Source: Chitinophagales bacterium
GTDB lineage: Bacteria > Bacteroidota > Bacteroidia > Chitinophagales > JADIYW01
NCBI GenBank assembly: GCA_019694955.1
Contig: JAIBAX010000010.1
Coordinates: 1-64,000, forward strand
Length of the DNA: 64,000 bases
Direction: 5' to 3'
Shown here: piece after piece, positions 35,000 to 44,737 of the stretch
Numbering within the stretch: the stretch's first letter is position 1
Layout: each line of letters starts with the position of its first letter
The notes under the pieces: generated by a model
What the model was told of the DNA's origin: nothing
Database searches by the model: none
Seen by the model: the letters and a program-made list of their open reading frames with translations, nothing else
Position numbers and translations under genes: made by a program

Positions 35000-35240
35000 G
35001 GCAGTTATTAGTACAGCGATGTTCGTATTTCGTTTTGCAACCATTCTCACATTTCCAAATTCCCAAATTTTCAAATCTCCACATCTTCAAATTCCCAAAT
35101 CTCCGTGAACCGTGAACAAAATTCGTCCAGCGATATTCGTAATGCGTCTTGCGACCATTCTCACATCTCCAAATTCCCAAATTCCCACATCTCCAAATTC
35201 CCACATCTCCAAATCTCCCTGAACTGTGAACTTCTCAAAC
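34995..35240. repeat. Composite repeat field, two units
   Basis: Two units of CAGCGATGTTCGTATT/CAGCGATATTCGTAAT, then GCGACCATTCTCACATCTCC-type strings, TTCCCAAAT words and CCGTGAACCGTGAAC. This is the same vocabulary as in 9400-10020, in the same orientation. It lies between folP and the atpD promoter. Confidence 0.8.
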
Positions 35241-35335
35241 TGTCTCCAATACCAACTACACTTTACCTCAATATTATATTTTGTTTAAGTGCAATGGTAT
35301 CGATGTTTTTTTGTGGATAACATACCGGTATGCGT

Positions 35336-35366
35336 TTTGATTATAACAAGGTATTTCCTATTTTTG
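35336..35366 (+). promoter_or_regulatory. Promoter of atpD-atpC
   Basis: TTTG (35336-35339) and TATTTTTG (35359-35366) are 19 nt apart. The leader to the ATG at 35400 is about 30 nt. Having its own promoter explains how these two ATP synthase genes stand apart from the rest of the complex. Confidence 0.75.
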
Positions 35367-35399
35367 CACCGCTTTTTAGAACAAGTCAAATTAAAATAA

Positions 35400-36905
<1,506 letters not shown>

Positions 36906-36911
36906 CACACA

Positions 36912-37157
36912 ATGGAATTAACGATTATCACTCCAGAAAGAAAGGTATTTAGCGGAGAGGCTGAATCAGTAAACTTGCCCGGCGTGGAAGGACGCTTTCA
37001 AATATTGAATAACCACGCTGCAATGATTTGCGCTTTGGGTGACGGTGAATTGAGGGTAAAATCCGGAAACGAACAATTAAAATTCCAAATCAAAAGCGGT
37101 ATCGTTGAGGTTGTTAAAAACAAAATTTCCGTATTGACAGAAGGTGTTATAGAGTAA
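36912..37157 (+). CDS. atpC: F1 ATP synthase subunit epsilon (short form)
   Basis: The 81-aa protein covers only the N-terminal beta-sandwich of subunit epsilon: MELTIITPERKVFSGEAES, then VNLPGVEGRFQILNNHAAMI and a closing SVLTEG strand. The C-terminal helical hairpin that inhibits the motor in E. coli is absent, as is common in Bacteroidota. It would connect the rotor to F1 without that type of self-inhibition. It is co-transcribed with atpD and followed by a strong terminator. Confidence 0.95.
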   Translation: MELTIITPERKVFSGEAESVNLPGVEGRFQILNNHAAMICALGDGELRVKSGNEQLKFQIKSGIVEVVKNKISVLTEGVIE

Positions 37158-37175
37158 ACATTCTTTCAATTTGCA

Positions 37176-37214
37176 TAAAAGAGGCTATCCATTTTTAGGT
37201 AGCCTCTTTTTTAT
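37176..37214 (+). terminator. Terminator of atpD-atpC
   Basis: AAAAGAGGCTA (37177-37187) pairs with TAGCCTCTTTT (37200-37210) with an internal loop ATTTTTAGG-type, followed by more T residues. It lies 20 nt after the atpC stop. Confidence 0.85.
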
Positions 37215-37337
37215 TTGTAAAAACCTGCGCACATAGCCTTAGTTACATTTGTTAAATATTGCCTTAAAATCGTTAAAAATTCTAATCATACGCGAATAAT
37301 ATATAAAACTGTTTAGTTTTACGACAAATTATTGTTT

Positions 37338-38255
37338 ATGAGAAAATTATTACTTGCTATTCTAACTTGTTCATTTCTATATGCCTCAGCAACTGAACCC
37401 GGATATTTGGGTATTGTCATCAATACCAATACGGATAATCAAGTGGCGGGAGTGAGAATTGTTGACGCCATCAAAAATGGCGCTGCAGAGGAATTTGGCC
37501 TGCAAGCAGATGATATCATTACAAGTATTAACAAAACTCCTGTAAAAACAAAAGAAGAAATGCTTGCCGTTATGGCAACATTGATATTGGGAGAAAAGAT
37601 TGCCGTTTCCTACGTCCGCAATGGAAACGCTGCTACAAAAGAAGTCATCTTAGGTCAGTCTGCACAAAAAACCACTATTAAAGTAAGTAAATCAGATCAA
37701 CCAGATGGCGAACATTGGACATTCGGCGATGATCAAACAGAACTAATTATTGAAGCAGATAAAAAAACATACCGCTTTATCAGGCATACTGAACCAGGCG
37801 TTGAAGAAATATTTTTTTCTGACGGAGAATTATTTCCAGATAATCAAACAATTACATCGAATGCGTTACAAAAATTGGCCTATGTTAGAAAAATCAAACA
37901 TGATAGGGAGAAATGCAGTTGCAGTTGCCCAATTACGCAATATACCTTTTATAATATTCCTGCCAAACCTGTATCGGTAAAAACCGATAATACTTTAACA
38001 TTAGCTAAATTCAACGTTTACCCGAATCCAAATTCCGGCGTTTTTAATCTTGAGTTTGCCACACAAGAGAAGGGTAAAGCGCAAGTAACCATTATGGACA
38101 TTTCTGGCAAATTGGTTCGTACAGAAGAAATATCGATAGGTGAAAATGGCACATTCTCCAAACAAATCAATCTTGAAAACCTCGGCAAAGGCGCTTATTT
38201 CGTTAGAATAAAAGTCGGCGATAAATGGCAGACTAAGCAGATTGTCGTACAATAA
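37338..38255 (+). CDS. PDZ-domain T9SS-secreted protein
   Basis: From ATG 37338 (305 aa) a short signal peptide (MRKLLLAILTCSFLYASA) leads into a PDZ domain: YLGIVINTNTDNQ, then GAAEEFGLQADDIITSIN (residues about 45-62) and KTPVKTKEEMLAVM. A middle segment with a CSCSC cluster is of unknown fold. The last 80 residues (FNVYPNPNSGVFNLEF, GKAQVTIMDISGKLVR, KGAYFVRIKVG) are a type A T9SS sorting domain. It should be surface-exposed, perhaps binding peptides or another surface protein. The trmN6 gene starts 9 nt downstream. Confidence 0.88.
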   Translation: MRKLLLAILTCSFLYASATEPGYLGIVINTNTDNQVAGVRIVDAIKNGAAEEFGLQADDIITSINKTPVKTKEEMLAVMATLILGEKIAVSYVRNGNAATKEVILGQSAQKTTIKVSKSDQPDGEHWTFGDDQTELIIEADKKTYRFIRHTEPGVEEIFFSDGELFPDNQTITSNALQKLAYVRKIKHDREKCSCSCPITQYTFYNIPAKPVSVKTDNTLTLAKFNVYPNPNSGVFNLEFATQEKGKAQVTIMDISGKLVRTEEISIGENGTFSKQINLENLGKGAYFVRIKVGDKWQTKQIVVQ

Positions 38256-38264
38256 GTCTTACTT

Positions 38265-38972
38265 TTGGAATTTAAATTCAAACAATTCAATATTTTACAA
38301 TCAGCGTCGGTGTTCAAAATTGGAACCGACGCTGTCATTTTAGGTGCTTGGGCAAACATTGAAAAAGATACAAACATCTTAGATATTGGATCCGGGACTG
38401 GCATCGTTAGCCTTATGATGGCACAAAGAAACTCCATGTCCCAAATTACCGCTATTGATATACAACACGATGCCGCCCAACTAACTGCACTCAATTTTCA
38501 AAATAGTATATTTAAAGATCGCCTGCAAAGTTTCCATAGTGATTTACACTCCTTTACCGAAAATAATACACGCACGTTTGACCACATCGTTGCTAACCCA
38601 CCATATTTCTCGACAGGAAAGAAATCCACCCAACCCCATCTCGGCATAGCCAGACACAATGATAGCTTACCGATGCATACATTTTGGGAGAAAACTATAC
38701 AATTGTCAACACCAACAACAAAAATTACCGTTATATATCCTCCAACAGAAGCGAAAGCATTTGTATTGAAAGGACTCGAATTGGGGTGGAATTTAAATAG
38801 GCGGTTAAACATATTTTCTACTGCGGCAGCAAAAATACCCATCCGAGTAGCACTCCAATGGTCTCAGCAACACACACCAATAATAATCGAACACTTGACC
38901 ATTCAAGATAAAAATGGCATTTTTACACCTGAATTCATCCATTTAACTAAGGATTTTTATTTAGCATTTTAA
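38265..38972 (+). CDS. trmN6: tRNA1(Val) (adenine(37)-N6)-methyltransferase
   Basis: TrmN6 (YfiC) methylates A37 of tRNA(Val) with SAM. The 235-aa protein has the SAM site LDIGSGTGIVSLMMAQR, the acidic ITAIDIQ, the catalytic NPPYFSTGKK and the N-terminal FKIGTDAVILGAWA. Translation probably begins at the TTG at 38265, since no in-frame ATG lies before the family's first conserved residues (FKFKQFNILQSASVFKIGTD). It follows the PDZ/T9SS gene by 9 nt, so the two are likely co-transcribed. Confidence 0.93.
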   Translation: MEFKFKQFNILQSASVFKIGTDAVILGAWANIEKDTNILDIGSGTGIVSLMMAQRNSMSQITAIDIQHDAAQLTALNFQNSIFKDRLQSFHSDLHSFTENNTRTFDHIVANPPYFSTGKKSTQPHLGIARHNDSLPMHTFWEKTIQLSTPTTKITVIYPPTEAKAFVLKGLELGWNLNRRLNIFSTAAAKIPIRVALQWSQQHTPIIIEHLTIQDKNGIFTPEFIHLTKDFYLAF

Positions 38973-39008
38973 AAACTACGCTCTATAAAAAAGTGGATAA
39001 ATAAACAT

Positions 39009-39185
39009 TCAACATTTACCGCTCTTGTCTTCTAGTTTCTTGTCTGACACGTTATCATCTAAAAAAGCATTTATCTTATCGATATTCATAGAAGAAATAA
39101 TCTCGCCAAAGCTATTGATTTCGATGTTAAAACCTTTTAATTCTTCATGTACTTTCGGTTCGTCTTTTTCCTTTTTCTTTGCCAT
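39009..39185 (-). CDS. Small conserved protein after glnS (58 aa)
   Basis: A 58-codon frame reads MAKKKEKDEPKVHEELKGFN, then IEINSFGEIISSMNIDKINA and FLDDNVSDKKL. I have seen closely similar short proteins in Bacteroidota, with the conserved core HEELKGF-I-x-INxFGEI...I-K-N-FL. No function is known to me. It starts 10 nt after the glnS stop, in the same operon, and the 3' gap to trmN6 is 36 nt. The basic N-terminus and conserved acidic C-terminus suggest an RNA- or ribosome-linked protein, but that is only a guess. Confidence 0.75.
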   Translation of the reverse strand: MAKKKEKDEPKVHEELKGFNIEINSFGEIISSMNIDKINAFLDDNVSDKKLEDKSGKC

Positions 39186-39195
39186 TTCCTGTATA

Positions 39196-40866
39196 TTAAC
39201 TTTGGTTCATTTTCGCCCAAGAATCTTTCAATCCTACTGTTTTATTGAAAACTAATTTTTCGGAAGTGCTGTCTCTATCCAAACAAAAATATCCCAATCG
39301 CAGAAACTGAAATCTGTCTGAAGGCTTTGCTTCCAACAAGGCAGGTTCAATTTTAGCATGCTCCACTACTTTTAGAGAACCTGAATGGATATACTCCAAA
39401 ATATCTCCCTCTTCCATTCCTGGGTTTTCTACTGTAAACAACCTATCGTATAAACGTACTTCGGCTTCTTTCGCAGTTGCACTATCTAACCAATGTATAG
39501 TTCCTTTTACTTTTATGCCGCTGGTATCATGACCGCTCTTGCTTTCCGGGAAATAGCGGCAGAAAACGGTGGTTATATTTCCAAGCTCATCTTTCTCAAA
39601 TCGTTCACATTCAACGATAAATGCATGCTTTAACCGCACCATCAAACCGGGTCCTAACCGGAAATATTTCTTGGGCGGTTCTTCCATGAAGTCATCCCGC
39701 TCAATCCATAGTTCACGACTAAAACTCAATATGCGTTGTCCAGCATGCTCATCCTCGGGATTATTCTCTGCCAATAGACTTTCAGTTTGCCCCTCCGGAA
39801 AATTGGTAATCACTAACTTAATCGGATCGACCACTACCATCCTACGGATAGCCGTTTTATTGAGTTCTTCCCGAATACAGAATTCCAATAAGCCTATATC
39901 TATCAAGTTATCGCGCTTAGCAATTCCCGCCTTCTCCCAAAATGTTCTAATACTCGATGGTGTGTAACCTTTTCTTCTAAAACCGCTAATAGTAGGCATT
40001 CGGGGGTCGTCCCAACCTGTTACAATACCCTCTCTTACCAGCTTCAAGAGATTCCTTTTAGAGGTAATCGCATAACTTAGGTTGCCCCGCGCAAACTCAT
40101 ATTGCTTGGAAGGAAAAATTTCCAATTTTTCGATAAACCAATCGTATAATTCACGATGTGGGACAAACTCAAGCGTACAAATGCTATGGGTAATCTTTTC
40201 GATGCTATCACTTTGACCATGTGCAAAGTCGTACATGGGATAAATACACCATTTATCTCCCGTACGGTGATGGTGGGCATGTTTTATACGGTAAATGATA
40301 GGGTCACGCATCAACATATTGATATGACTCATATCTATTTTAGCACGCAAAACACGTTCTCCGGTTTCGAATTTTCCGGCTTTCATATCTTCAAAAAGCG
40401 CTAAATTCTGCGCTATTCCTCGATTTCTATATGGACTATCCTGCCCTGGAGTGGTAGGTGTACCTTTTAACGCTGCTATTTCTTCGCTATTACTATCGTC
40501 AACATACGCTAAACCCTTCTTAATAAGGTCAACAGCATAGCCATATAATGTTTCAAAATAGTCACTGGCATATAATTCCTCATCCCAAGTAAACCCTAAC
40601 CACTTGATATCTTCTTTAATGGCATTTACATAATCTGTTTCTTCTGTTTCAGGATTCGTATCATCAAAACGAAGGTTTGTCTTGCCTCCAAATTTCTGCG
40701 TCAGCCCAAAATTTAAACAGATGGATTTCGCATGACCGATATGTAAATACCCATTTGGTTCAGGTGGAAAACGCGTAATGATGGAAGCATATTTCCCCGA
40801 TTTTAAATCATTGTCAACGATTTCTTCGATAAAATTGAGACTCTTTTCTTCTTTATTCTCTTCCAT
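39196..40866 (-). CDS. glnS: Glutaminyl-tRNA synthetase
   Basis: GlnS charges tRNA(Gln) directly. From ATG 40866 it has 556 aa, close to E. coli length; the longer start at 40917 would overlap gltX by 31 nt and add a foreign N-terminus. Signature PPEPNGYLHIGHAKSICLNF contains the HIGH motif; the KMSKS site is AITSKRNLLKLV. The anticodon-binding beta-barrels (EDHAGQRILSFSRELWIERD; FNKTVGLKDSWA) complete it. Having both glnS and gatC implies that GatCAB is used mainly for Asn, or that both routes exist. The gene follows gltX by 20 nt. Confidence 0.96.
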   Translation of the reverse strand: MEENKEEKSLNFIEEIVDNDLKSGKYASIITRFPPEPNGYLHIGHAKSICLNFGLTQKFGGKTNLRFDDTNPETEETDYVNAIKEDIKWLGFTWDEELYASDYFETLYGYAVDLIKKGLAYVDDSNSEEIAALKGTPTTPGQDSPYRNRGIAQNLALFEDMKAGKFETGERVLRAKIDMSHINMLMRDPIIYRIKHAHHHRTGDKWCIYPMYDFAHGQSDSIEKITHSICTLEFVPHRELYDWFIEKLEIFPSKQYEFARGNLSYAITSKRNLLKLVREGIVTGWDDPRMPTISGFRRKGYTPSSIRTFWEKAGIAKRDNLIDIGLLEFCIREELNKTAIRRMVVVDPIKLVITNFPEGQTESLLAENNPEDEHAGQRILSFSRELWIERDDFMEEPPKKYFRLGPGLMVRLKHAFIVECERFEKDELGNITTVFCRYFPESKSGHDTSGIKVKGTIHWLDSATAKEAEVRLYDRLFTVENPGMEEGDILEYIHSGSLKVVEHAKIEPALLEAKPSDRFQFLRLGYFCLDRDSTSEKLVFNKTVGLKDSWAKMNQS

Positions 40867-40886
40867 TGGTGAAGTAGTTTTGCTGC

Positions 40887-42425
40887 TTAGTGTATATTTT
40901 TCAGTTGTTCCATGCATGCTGACAACCGCTTATTGACGGTTTCGGCGCCTAATAGTATCATCAATTCGGGTACAGATGGCCCCGATAACTCTCCTACTAT
41001 GCTGATTCTCAGAAATTTCATCATATCGCCTGCTTTTACTTGCTCCTCGCCAGCGAGTGCTTTTAATTCGATTTCCAATAACTCCGGATGATGGGAAGTA
41101 TTCTTTTCCAACAGGTTTTGCAACTTACTTACAAAATCACCCTGAATAGAAGGTGCTATCTTCGCAAGATTCTCTGATGAGTACTGTGGATGTTCAAAGA
41201 AGAAATGTCCTTTTGTTACGACCTCTTCTGCATAGGTAATTCGATCCTTCATCAAGGAACATACCTTTGTCAGGAAGTTTATTTCTGGAGTTTTCTCCGG
41301 ATATTTTTGCCGCACAAATGGCAACACTCTTTCTGTCAATGCTTCGTTGCTCAATCCACGTAAAAATTGTTCGTTGAACCATTTCGTCTTCTCAAAGTCA
41401 AATTTTGCTCCCGATTTACTGATTTTCTCTATTGAAAATGCTTGAATTAGCGCTTCTTTTGAAAAAATCTCCTGATCAGTGCCCGGACTCCATCCCAACA
41501 ACGCTAAAAAGTTGACAAAAGCTTCCGACTCAAAGCCTCTTTCACGATAGCCTTGCGACGCTTCTCCCGTTTCGGGGCTTGTCCAATTCAACGGAAAAAC
41601 AGGAAAACCCAGCCTATCACCATCTCGCTTGCTCAATTTACCATTTCCGTCCGGCTTTAGAATCAGGGGCAAGTGTGCAAACTGAGGCATTTTCTCCTCC
41701 CAACCCAAATATCGGTACAACAAAACGTGGATAGGTGTCGAGGATAACCATTCTTCACCACGAATTACATGAGAAATCTCCATAAGGTAGTCATCTACAA
41801 CATTCGCCAAGTGATACGTTGGCATGCCATCAGATTTAAAAATCACCTTATCATCCACCTGGCTACTATTGAAAACGACATAATCGCGGATCAAATCTTG
41901 GAAGCCAATTTCTTCATTTAAGGGCACTTTTATGCGGACAACATAAGGTTCTCCATTGGCAATGCGTGTTTCAACTTCTTTAGCGTTGATTGTCAACGAG
42001 TTTTGCATCGTCATGCGGGTAGTATAATTATAACTCGGCGAAGGATTATCGTGTGTGGCAAACGTTGCCTTCATCGTTTCTAATGCTTCTTTCGTATCAA
42101 AAGCAATATAGGCATGTCCCGAAGCGATGAGTTGGTCGGCATAAGTTTTGTACAAATGTTTCCGGTCGCTTTGTTTGTAGGGGCCATAATTTCCACCATA
42201 GATATCTCCTTCTGTCGGTTCGATACCTGCCCATTTCAATGATTCGGTAATATAGGCTTCCGCACCCGGTACGAAACGGTTTTGGTCGGTATCTTCGATG
42301 CGCAAGATAAAAGTGCCGCCCATTTTACGGGCAAACAAATAGTTGTATAAAGCCGTCCGCATTCCACCCAAGTGAAGTGGTCCGGTAGGGCTTGGTGCAA
42401 AACGAACACGTACTGGTCGATTCAT
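40887..42425 (-). CDS. gltX: Glutamyl-tRNA synthetase
   Basis: GltX charges tRNA(Glu). The 512-aa protein begins RVRFAPSPTGPLHLGGMRTA with the HIGH-type motif (HLGG), has the KLSKRDGD loop (KMSKS) and an alpha-helical anticodon domain. A -7-like TATTTTTG lies on the minus strand at 42451-42444, 18 nt upstream of the ATG. It is the first gene of the gltX-glnS-58-aa operon. Length and motifs are typical. Confidence 0.97.
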   Translation of the reverse strand: MNRPVRVRFAPSPTGPLHLGGMRTALYNYLFARKMGGTFILRIEDTDQNRFVPGAEAYITESLKWAGIEPTEGDIYGGNYGPYKQSDRKHLYKTYADQLIASGHAYIAFDTKEALETMKATFATHDNPSPSYNYTTRMTMQNSLTINAKEVETRIANGEPYVVRIKVPLNEEIGFQDLIRDYVVFNSSQVDDKVIFKSDGMPTYHLANVVDDYLMEISHVIRGEEWLSSTPIHVLLYRYLGWEEKMPQFAHLPLILKPDGNGKLSKRDGDRLGFPVFPLNWTSPETGEASQGYRERGFESEAFVNFLALLGWSPGTDQEIFSKEALIQAFSIEKISKSGAKFDFEKTKWFNEQFLRGLSNEALTERVLPFVRQKYPEKTPEINFLTKVCSLMKDRITYAEEVVTKGHFFFEHPQYSSENLAKIAPSIQGDFVSKLQNLLEKNTSHHPELLEIELKALAGEEQVKAGDMMKFLRISIVGELSGPSVPELMILLGAETVNKRLSACMEQLKNIH

Positions 42426-42443
42426 GAAAATTTTTTAGTGGCA

Positions 42444-42451
42444 CAAAAATA
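42444..42451 (-). promoter_or_regulatory. -7 element of the gltX operon
   Basis: TATTTTTG on the minus strand, 18 nt before the gltX ATG. No TTG at the right distance is visible. Confidence 0.45.
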
Positions 42452-42489
42452 AGTATTTTTACCGTTCAGGAGAACAAAACGAGTGTTAT

Positions 42490-43083
42490 ATGAACATGAC
42501 CAAACCGCCATTTTTTGCCCGCTGGATATATCCCGAAGCGATTTTTGAGAAAAAATCGGCGGATAAAAAACTATTGCTCACCTTTGATGACGGTCCACAT
42601 CCGGAGATAACGCCACAAGTATTGGAAACTTTAGCTGAGCACAACATAAAAGCTACCTTTTTTTGTTTGGGAGAAAGGGCTAAACAGTATCCGGAAATCA
42701 TACAAATGATCCGTGATCAAGGGCATGATATCGGCAACCACGGTTATCGGCATTTAAATGGCTGGCAAACGGACAACGACACTTATATTAAAAATGTAGA
42801 GAAAGGTAAAGACATTTTACAAACAAATTTGTTCCGCCCACCCTACGGACGTTTAACGCCTGGACAATATCATTCCCTAAAGAAAGAAAACAGCATCATC
42901 TTTTGGAACCTCATGTTGTATGATTTCGATGCGCGATTTCGTGTGGATGAAGCCCTAAAAATTGCTAATAAATCGCTGAACGAGCGCTCCATCATCGTAC
43001 TGCACGATAATGAAAAGTCGGGAAAAAATCTTGTAAAATTATTAAAACCTTTAATTGAATTAATTAAATATAATTATTTATAA
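42490..43083 (+). CDS. NodB-type polysaccharide deacetylase
   Basis: The 197-aa protein has all five motifs of the NodB carbohydrate esterase family 4: LTFDDGPH (metal Asp), HGYRHLN (HxxxH-like, metal His residues), RPPYGR (catalytic Arg), an FWNLMLYDFD segment (motif 4) and IIVLHDN (motif 5 His). It likely deacetylates N-acetylated glycans such as peptidoglycan or surface polysaccharide. The N-terminus lacks a clear signal peptide, so a cytoplasmic or non-classically exported enzyme is possible. An alternative start at 42496 cannot be ruled out. The AT-rich run after the stop (43084-43180) has no gene. Confidence 0.92.
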   Translation: MNMTKPPFFARWIYPEAIFEKKSADKKLLLTFDDGPHPEITPQVLETLAEHNIKATFFCLGERAKQYPEIIQMIRDQGHDIGNHGYRHLNGWQTDNDTYIKNVEKGKDILQTNLFRPPYGRLTPGQYHSLKKENSIIFWNLMLYDFDARFRVDEALKIANKSLNERSIIVLHDNEKSGKNLVKLLKPLIELIKYNYL

Positions 43084-43194
43084 ATCTGTTTATTATAATA
43101 TATTATTTAATTTAAAAATATAAATAAATAAATATTCCATTTTTTGTTTTCCTAAATTATTATTGTAACTTTAAAACTAATAATTATTGAAACA

Positions 43195-43383
43195 TTGGAA
43201 AAAGTTGTCAAAATACTTACATTAAAAGAAAAACAAACTGATTTCAGTTTTTGGCAGCTTAAAAATTATCAAGAACGATTAGAAGCAATAGAATTGCTTC
43301 GTATTGAATACATGAAATATCGTAAAAATGCTCAGTCAAGACTTCAAAGAGTTTGTAGAATTACTAATTCAACATCAGGTTGA
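43195..43383 (+). CDS. Small partner of nucleotidyltransferase (62 aa), TTG start
   Basis: The 62-residue protein reads (M)EKVVKILTLKEKQTDFSFWQ, then LKNYQERLEAIELLRIEY and ends RLQRVCRITNSTSG. No in-frame ATG or GTG is close, so the TTG at 43195 is the likely start. The FWQLK...ERLEAIELLR pattern recurs in Bacteroidota upstream of small nucleotidyltransferases. It overlaps the next gene by 56 nt in a different frame, so the two are tightly coupled, as in toxin-antitoxin or antiviral nucleotidyltransferase modules. The role as antitoxin or adaptor is inference. Confidence 0.65.
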   Translation: MEKVVKILTLKEKQTDFSFWQLKNYQERLEAIELLRIEYMKYRKNAQSRLQRVCRITNSTSG

Positions 43384-43765
43384 ATATATAATTGTTGGAG
43401 GATATGCCGTTGGCATTCATGGCTATCCAAGATATACTGGTGATTTAGATATTTGGCTAAACCCAACTAAAGAAAATGCAACCAAAATTCTTGTTTGTGT
43501 CAATGCATTTGGCTTTGCATCATTTAATTTAAGTATAGAAGATTTTACCAAGATAGGAAATATTATACAACTAGGTTATCCTCCACTAAGAATAGACTTA
43601 TTAACAGAAATTGATGGTGTTACTTTTACAGAATGTTATCAAAATAAAATAGAAGTTGAAATTGATGACCTTGTAATCAATTTCATTGGCTACCACGATC
43701 TTATCCAAAACAAGCTATCTACAGGACGTTTAAAGGATTTGGGTGATATAGAACATTTACAATAA
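43328..43765 (+). CDS. Nucleotidyltransferase-fold protein (MNT/DUF6036-like)
   Basis: The 145-aa product has the pol-beta superfamily core: YIIVGGYAVGIHGYPRYTGD, then LDIWLN, giving the GG/GS helix and DxD metal motif (TGDLDIWL), and a third acidic residue in LRIDLLTEIDG. Residues after 115 (FIGYHDLIQNKLSTGRLKDL) match the closing helix with a lysine. It is smaller than AbiEii toxins and resembles MNT/DUF6036 proteins. Known relatives either nucleotidylate tRNA or partner proteins, or act as antitoxins to HEPN proteins; here the partner is the 62-aa gene. Start overlaps that gene by 56 nt. Confidence 0.8.
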   Translation: MLSQDFKEFVELLIQHQVEYIIVGGYAVGIHGYPRYTGDLDIWLNPTKENATKILVCVNAFGFASFNLSIEDFTKIGNIIQLGYPPLRIDLLTEIDGVTFTECYQNKIEVEIDDLVINFIGYHDLIQNKLSTGRLKDLGDIEHLQ

Positions 43766-43777
43766 CAACTTCATATA

Positions 43778-44575
43778 ATGCAACCAAAACTTATAGACAC
43801 ACATAGCCATTTATACCTCGACCATTTTAAGGATGATATTACAAATGTCATGCAACGATGTTTGGAGAATGGTGTTGAACAGTTTTTTTTACCGAATATA
43901 GACCTGGCATCTGTACCACCTTTGGCACAACTTTGTCAACAATTTCCGAAACAATGTTTCCCGATGTTGGGATTACATCCTTGTGATGTAAAAGTTGATT
44001 ATCAACGTGTATTGGAAGAAATCAAGCAGATGATAGATACCAAATTGTCCATTTTTCCTGAAAATAAAATCTACGCCATCGGCGAATGTGGGTTGGATTA
44101 TTTTTGGGATAAAACCTTTGTTGCGGAGCAGAAAACGGCATTAAACATTCAGGCGGAATGGGCGTTAGCGTTGAAATTGCCGATCGTCTTACATACGAGA
44201 AACTCTTTTTATGACACTTTTGTAGCCATGAAACCCTACGCCAAACAAGGGCTTACGGGTGTATTTCACTGCTTTACCGGCTCATGGGAAGAGGCACAGC
44301 AGGTCATTAGTTTAGAAAACTTCTATATGGGCATTGGAGGAGTACTCACCTATAAAAACGCAGGAATTGCAGATGTAGTGAAACAAATTCCCCTAGAAAA
44401 ACTGGTATTAGAAACGGATAGCCCTTACCTGACACCTGTACCTTTTCGAGGGAAACGCAATGAGAGCAGCTATACACGTATCATTGCGGAGAAATTGGCA
44501 GAAATAAAAGAAATTTCCTTAGAGGAAGTGGCAGCCGTAACCACCGCCAATGCGATGCGGTTATTTGGGCTTTAA
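43778..44575 (+). CDS. tatD: TatD family metal-dependent hydrolase
   Basis: The 265-aa TIM-barrel protein has IDTHSHLYLDHF (metal His pair), GECGLDYFWD (Glu), LPIVLHTR, GVFHCFTGSWEEA (His) and LETDSPYLTPVPFRGKRNE (Asp). All metal ligands of the TatD/YcfH DNase family are present. Cellular role is DNA 3'-end processing or turnover in known members. It begins 12 nt after the nucleotidyltransferase gene, so it may be in the same transcript by chance or by function. Confidence 0.94.
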   Translation: MQPKLIDTHSHLYLDHFKDDITNVMQRCLENGVEQFFLPNIDLASVPPLAQLCQQFPKQCFPMLGLHPCDVKVDYQRVLEEIKQMIDTKLSIFPENKIYAIGECGLDYFWDKTFVAEQKTALNIQAEWALALKLPIVLHTRNSFYDTFVAMKPYAKQGLTGVFHCFTGSWEEAQQVISLENFYMGIGGVLTYKNAGIADVVKQIPLEKLVLETDSPYLTPVPFRGKRNESSYTRIIAEKLAEIKEISLEEVAAVTTANAMRLFGL

Positions 44576-44737
44576 TCCAACTCCTGAATCTTCCAGACAG
44601 ATTTGGCGTCTTTGAGCAATAAACAAATAAGCATGTACTAGGTTTTGTCATTTTGTTAATTGATTAGTAGCTTGCCACAAAATGCACATGTATGTTATTA
44701 TCAGAAAAAAAGCTTATTTTAGTGTAAATTTCATGCC

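Noticed and set aside
34971-35204. Minus-strand frame rich in Trp/Gly/Asn
   Set aside because: It is the composite repeat field read in one frame.
40866-40917. Longer glnS start at 40917
   Set aside because: It overlaps the end of gltX by 31 nt and adds a non-conserved N-terminus; ATG 40866 fits family length.
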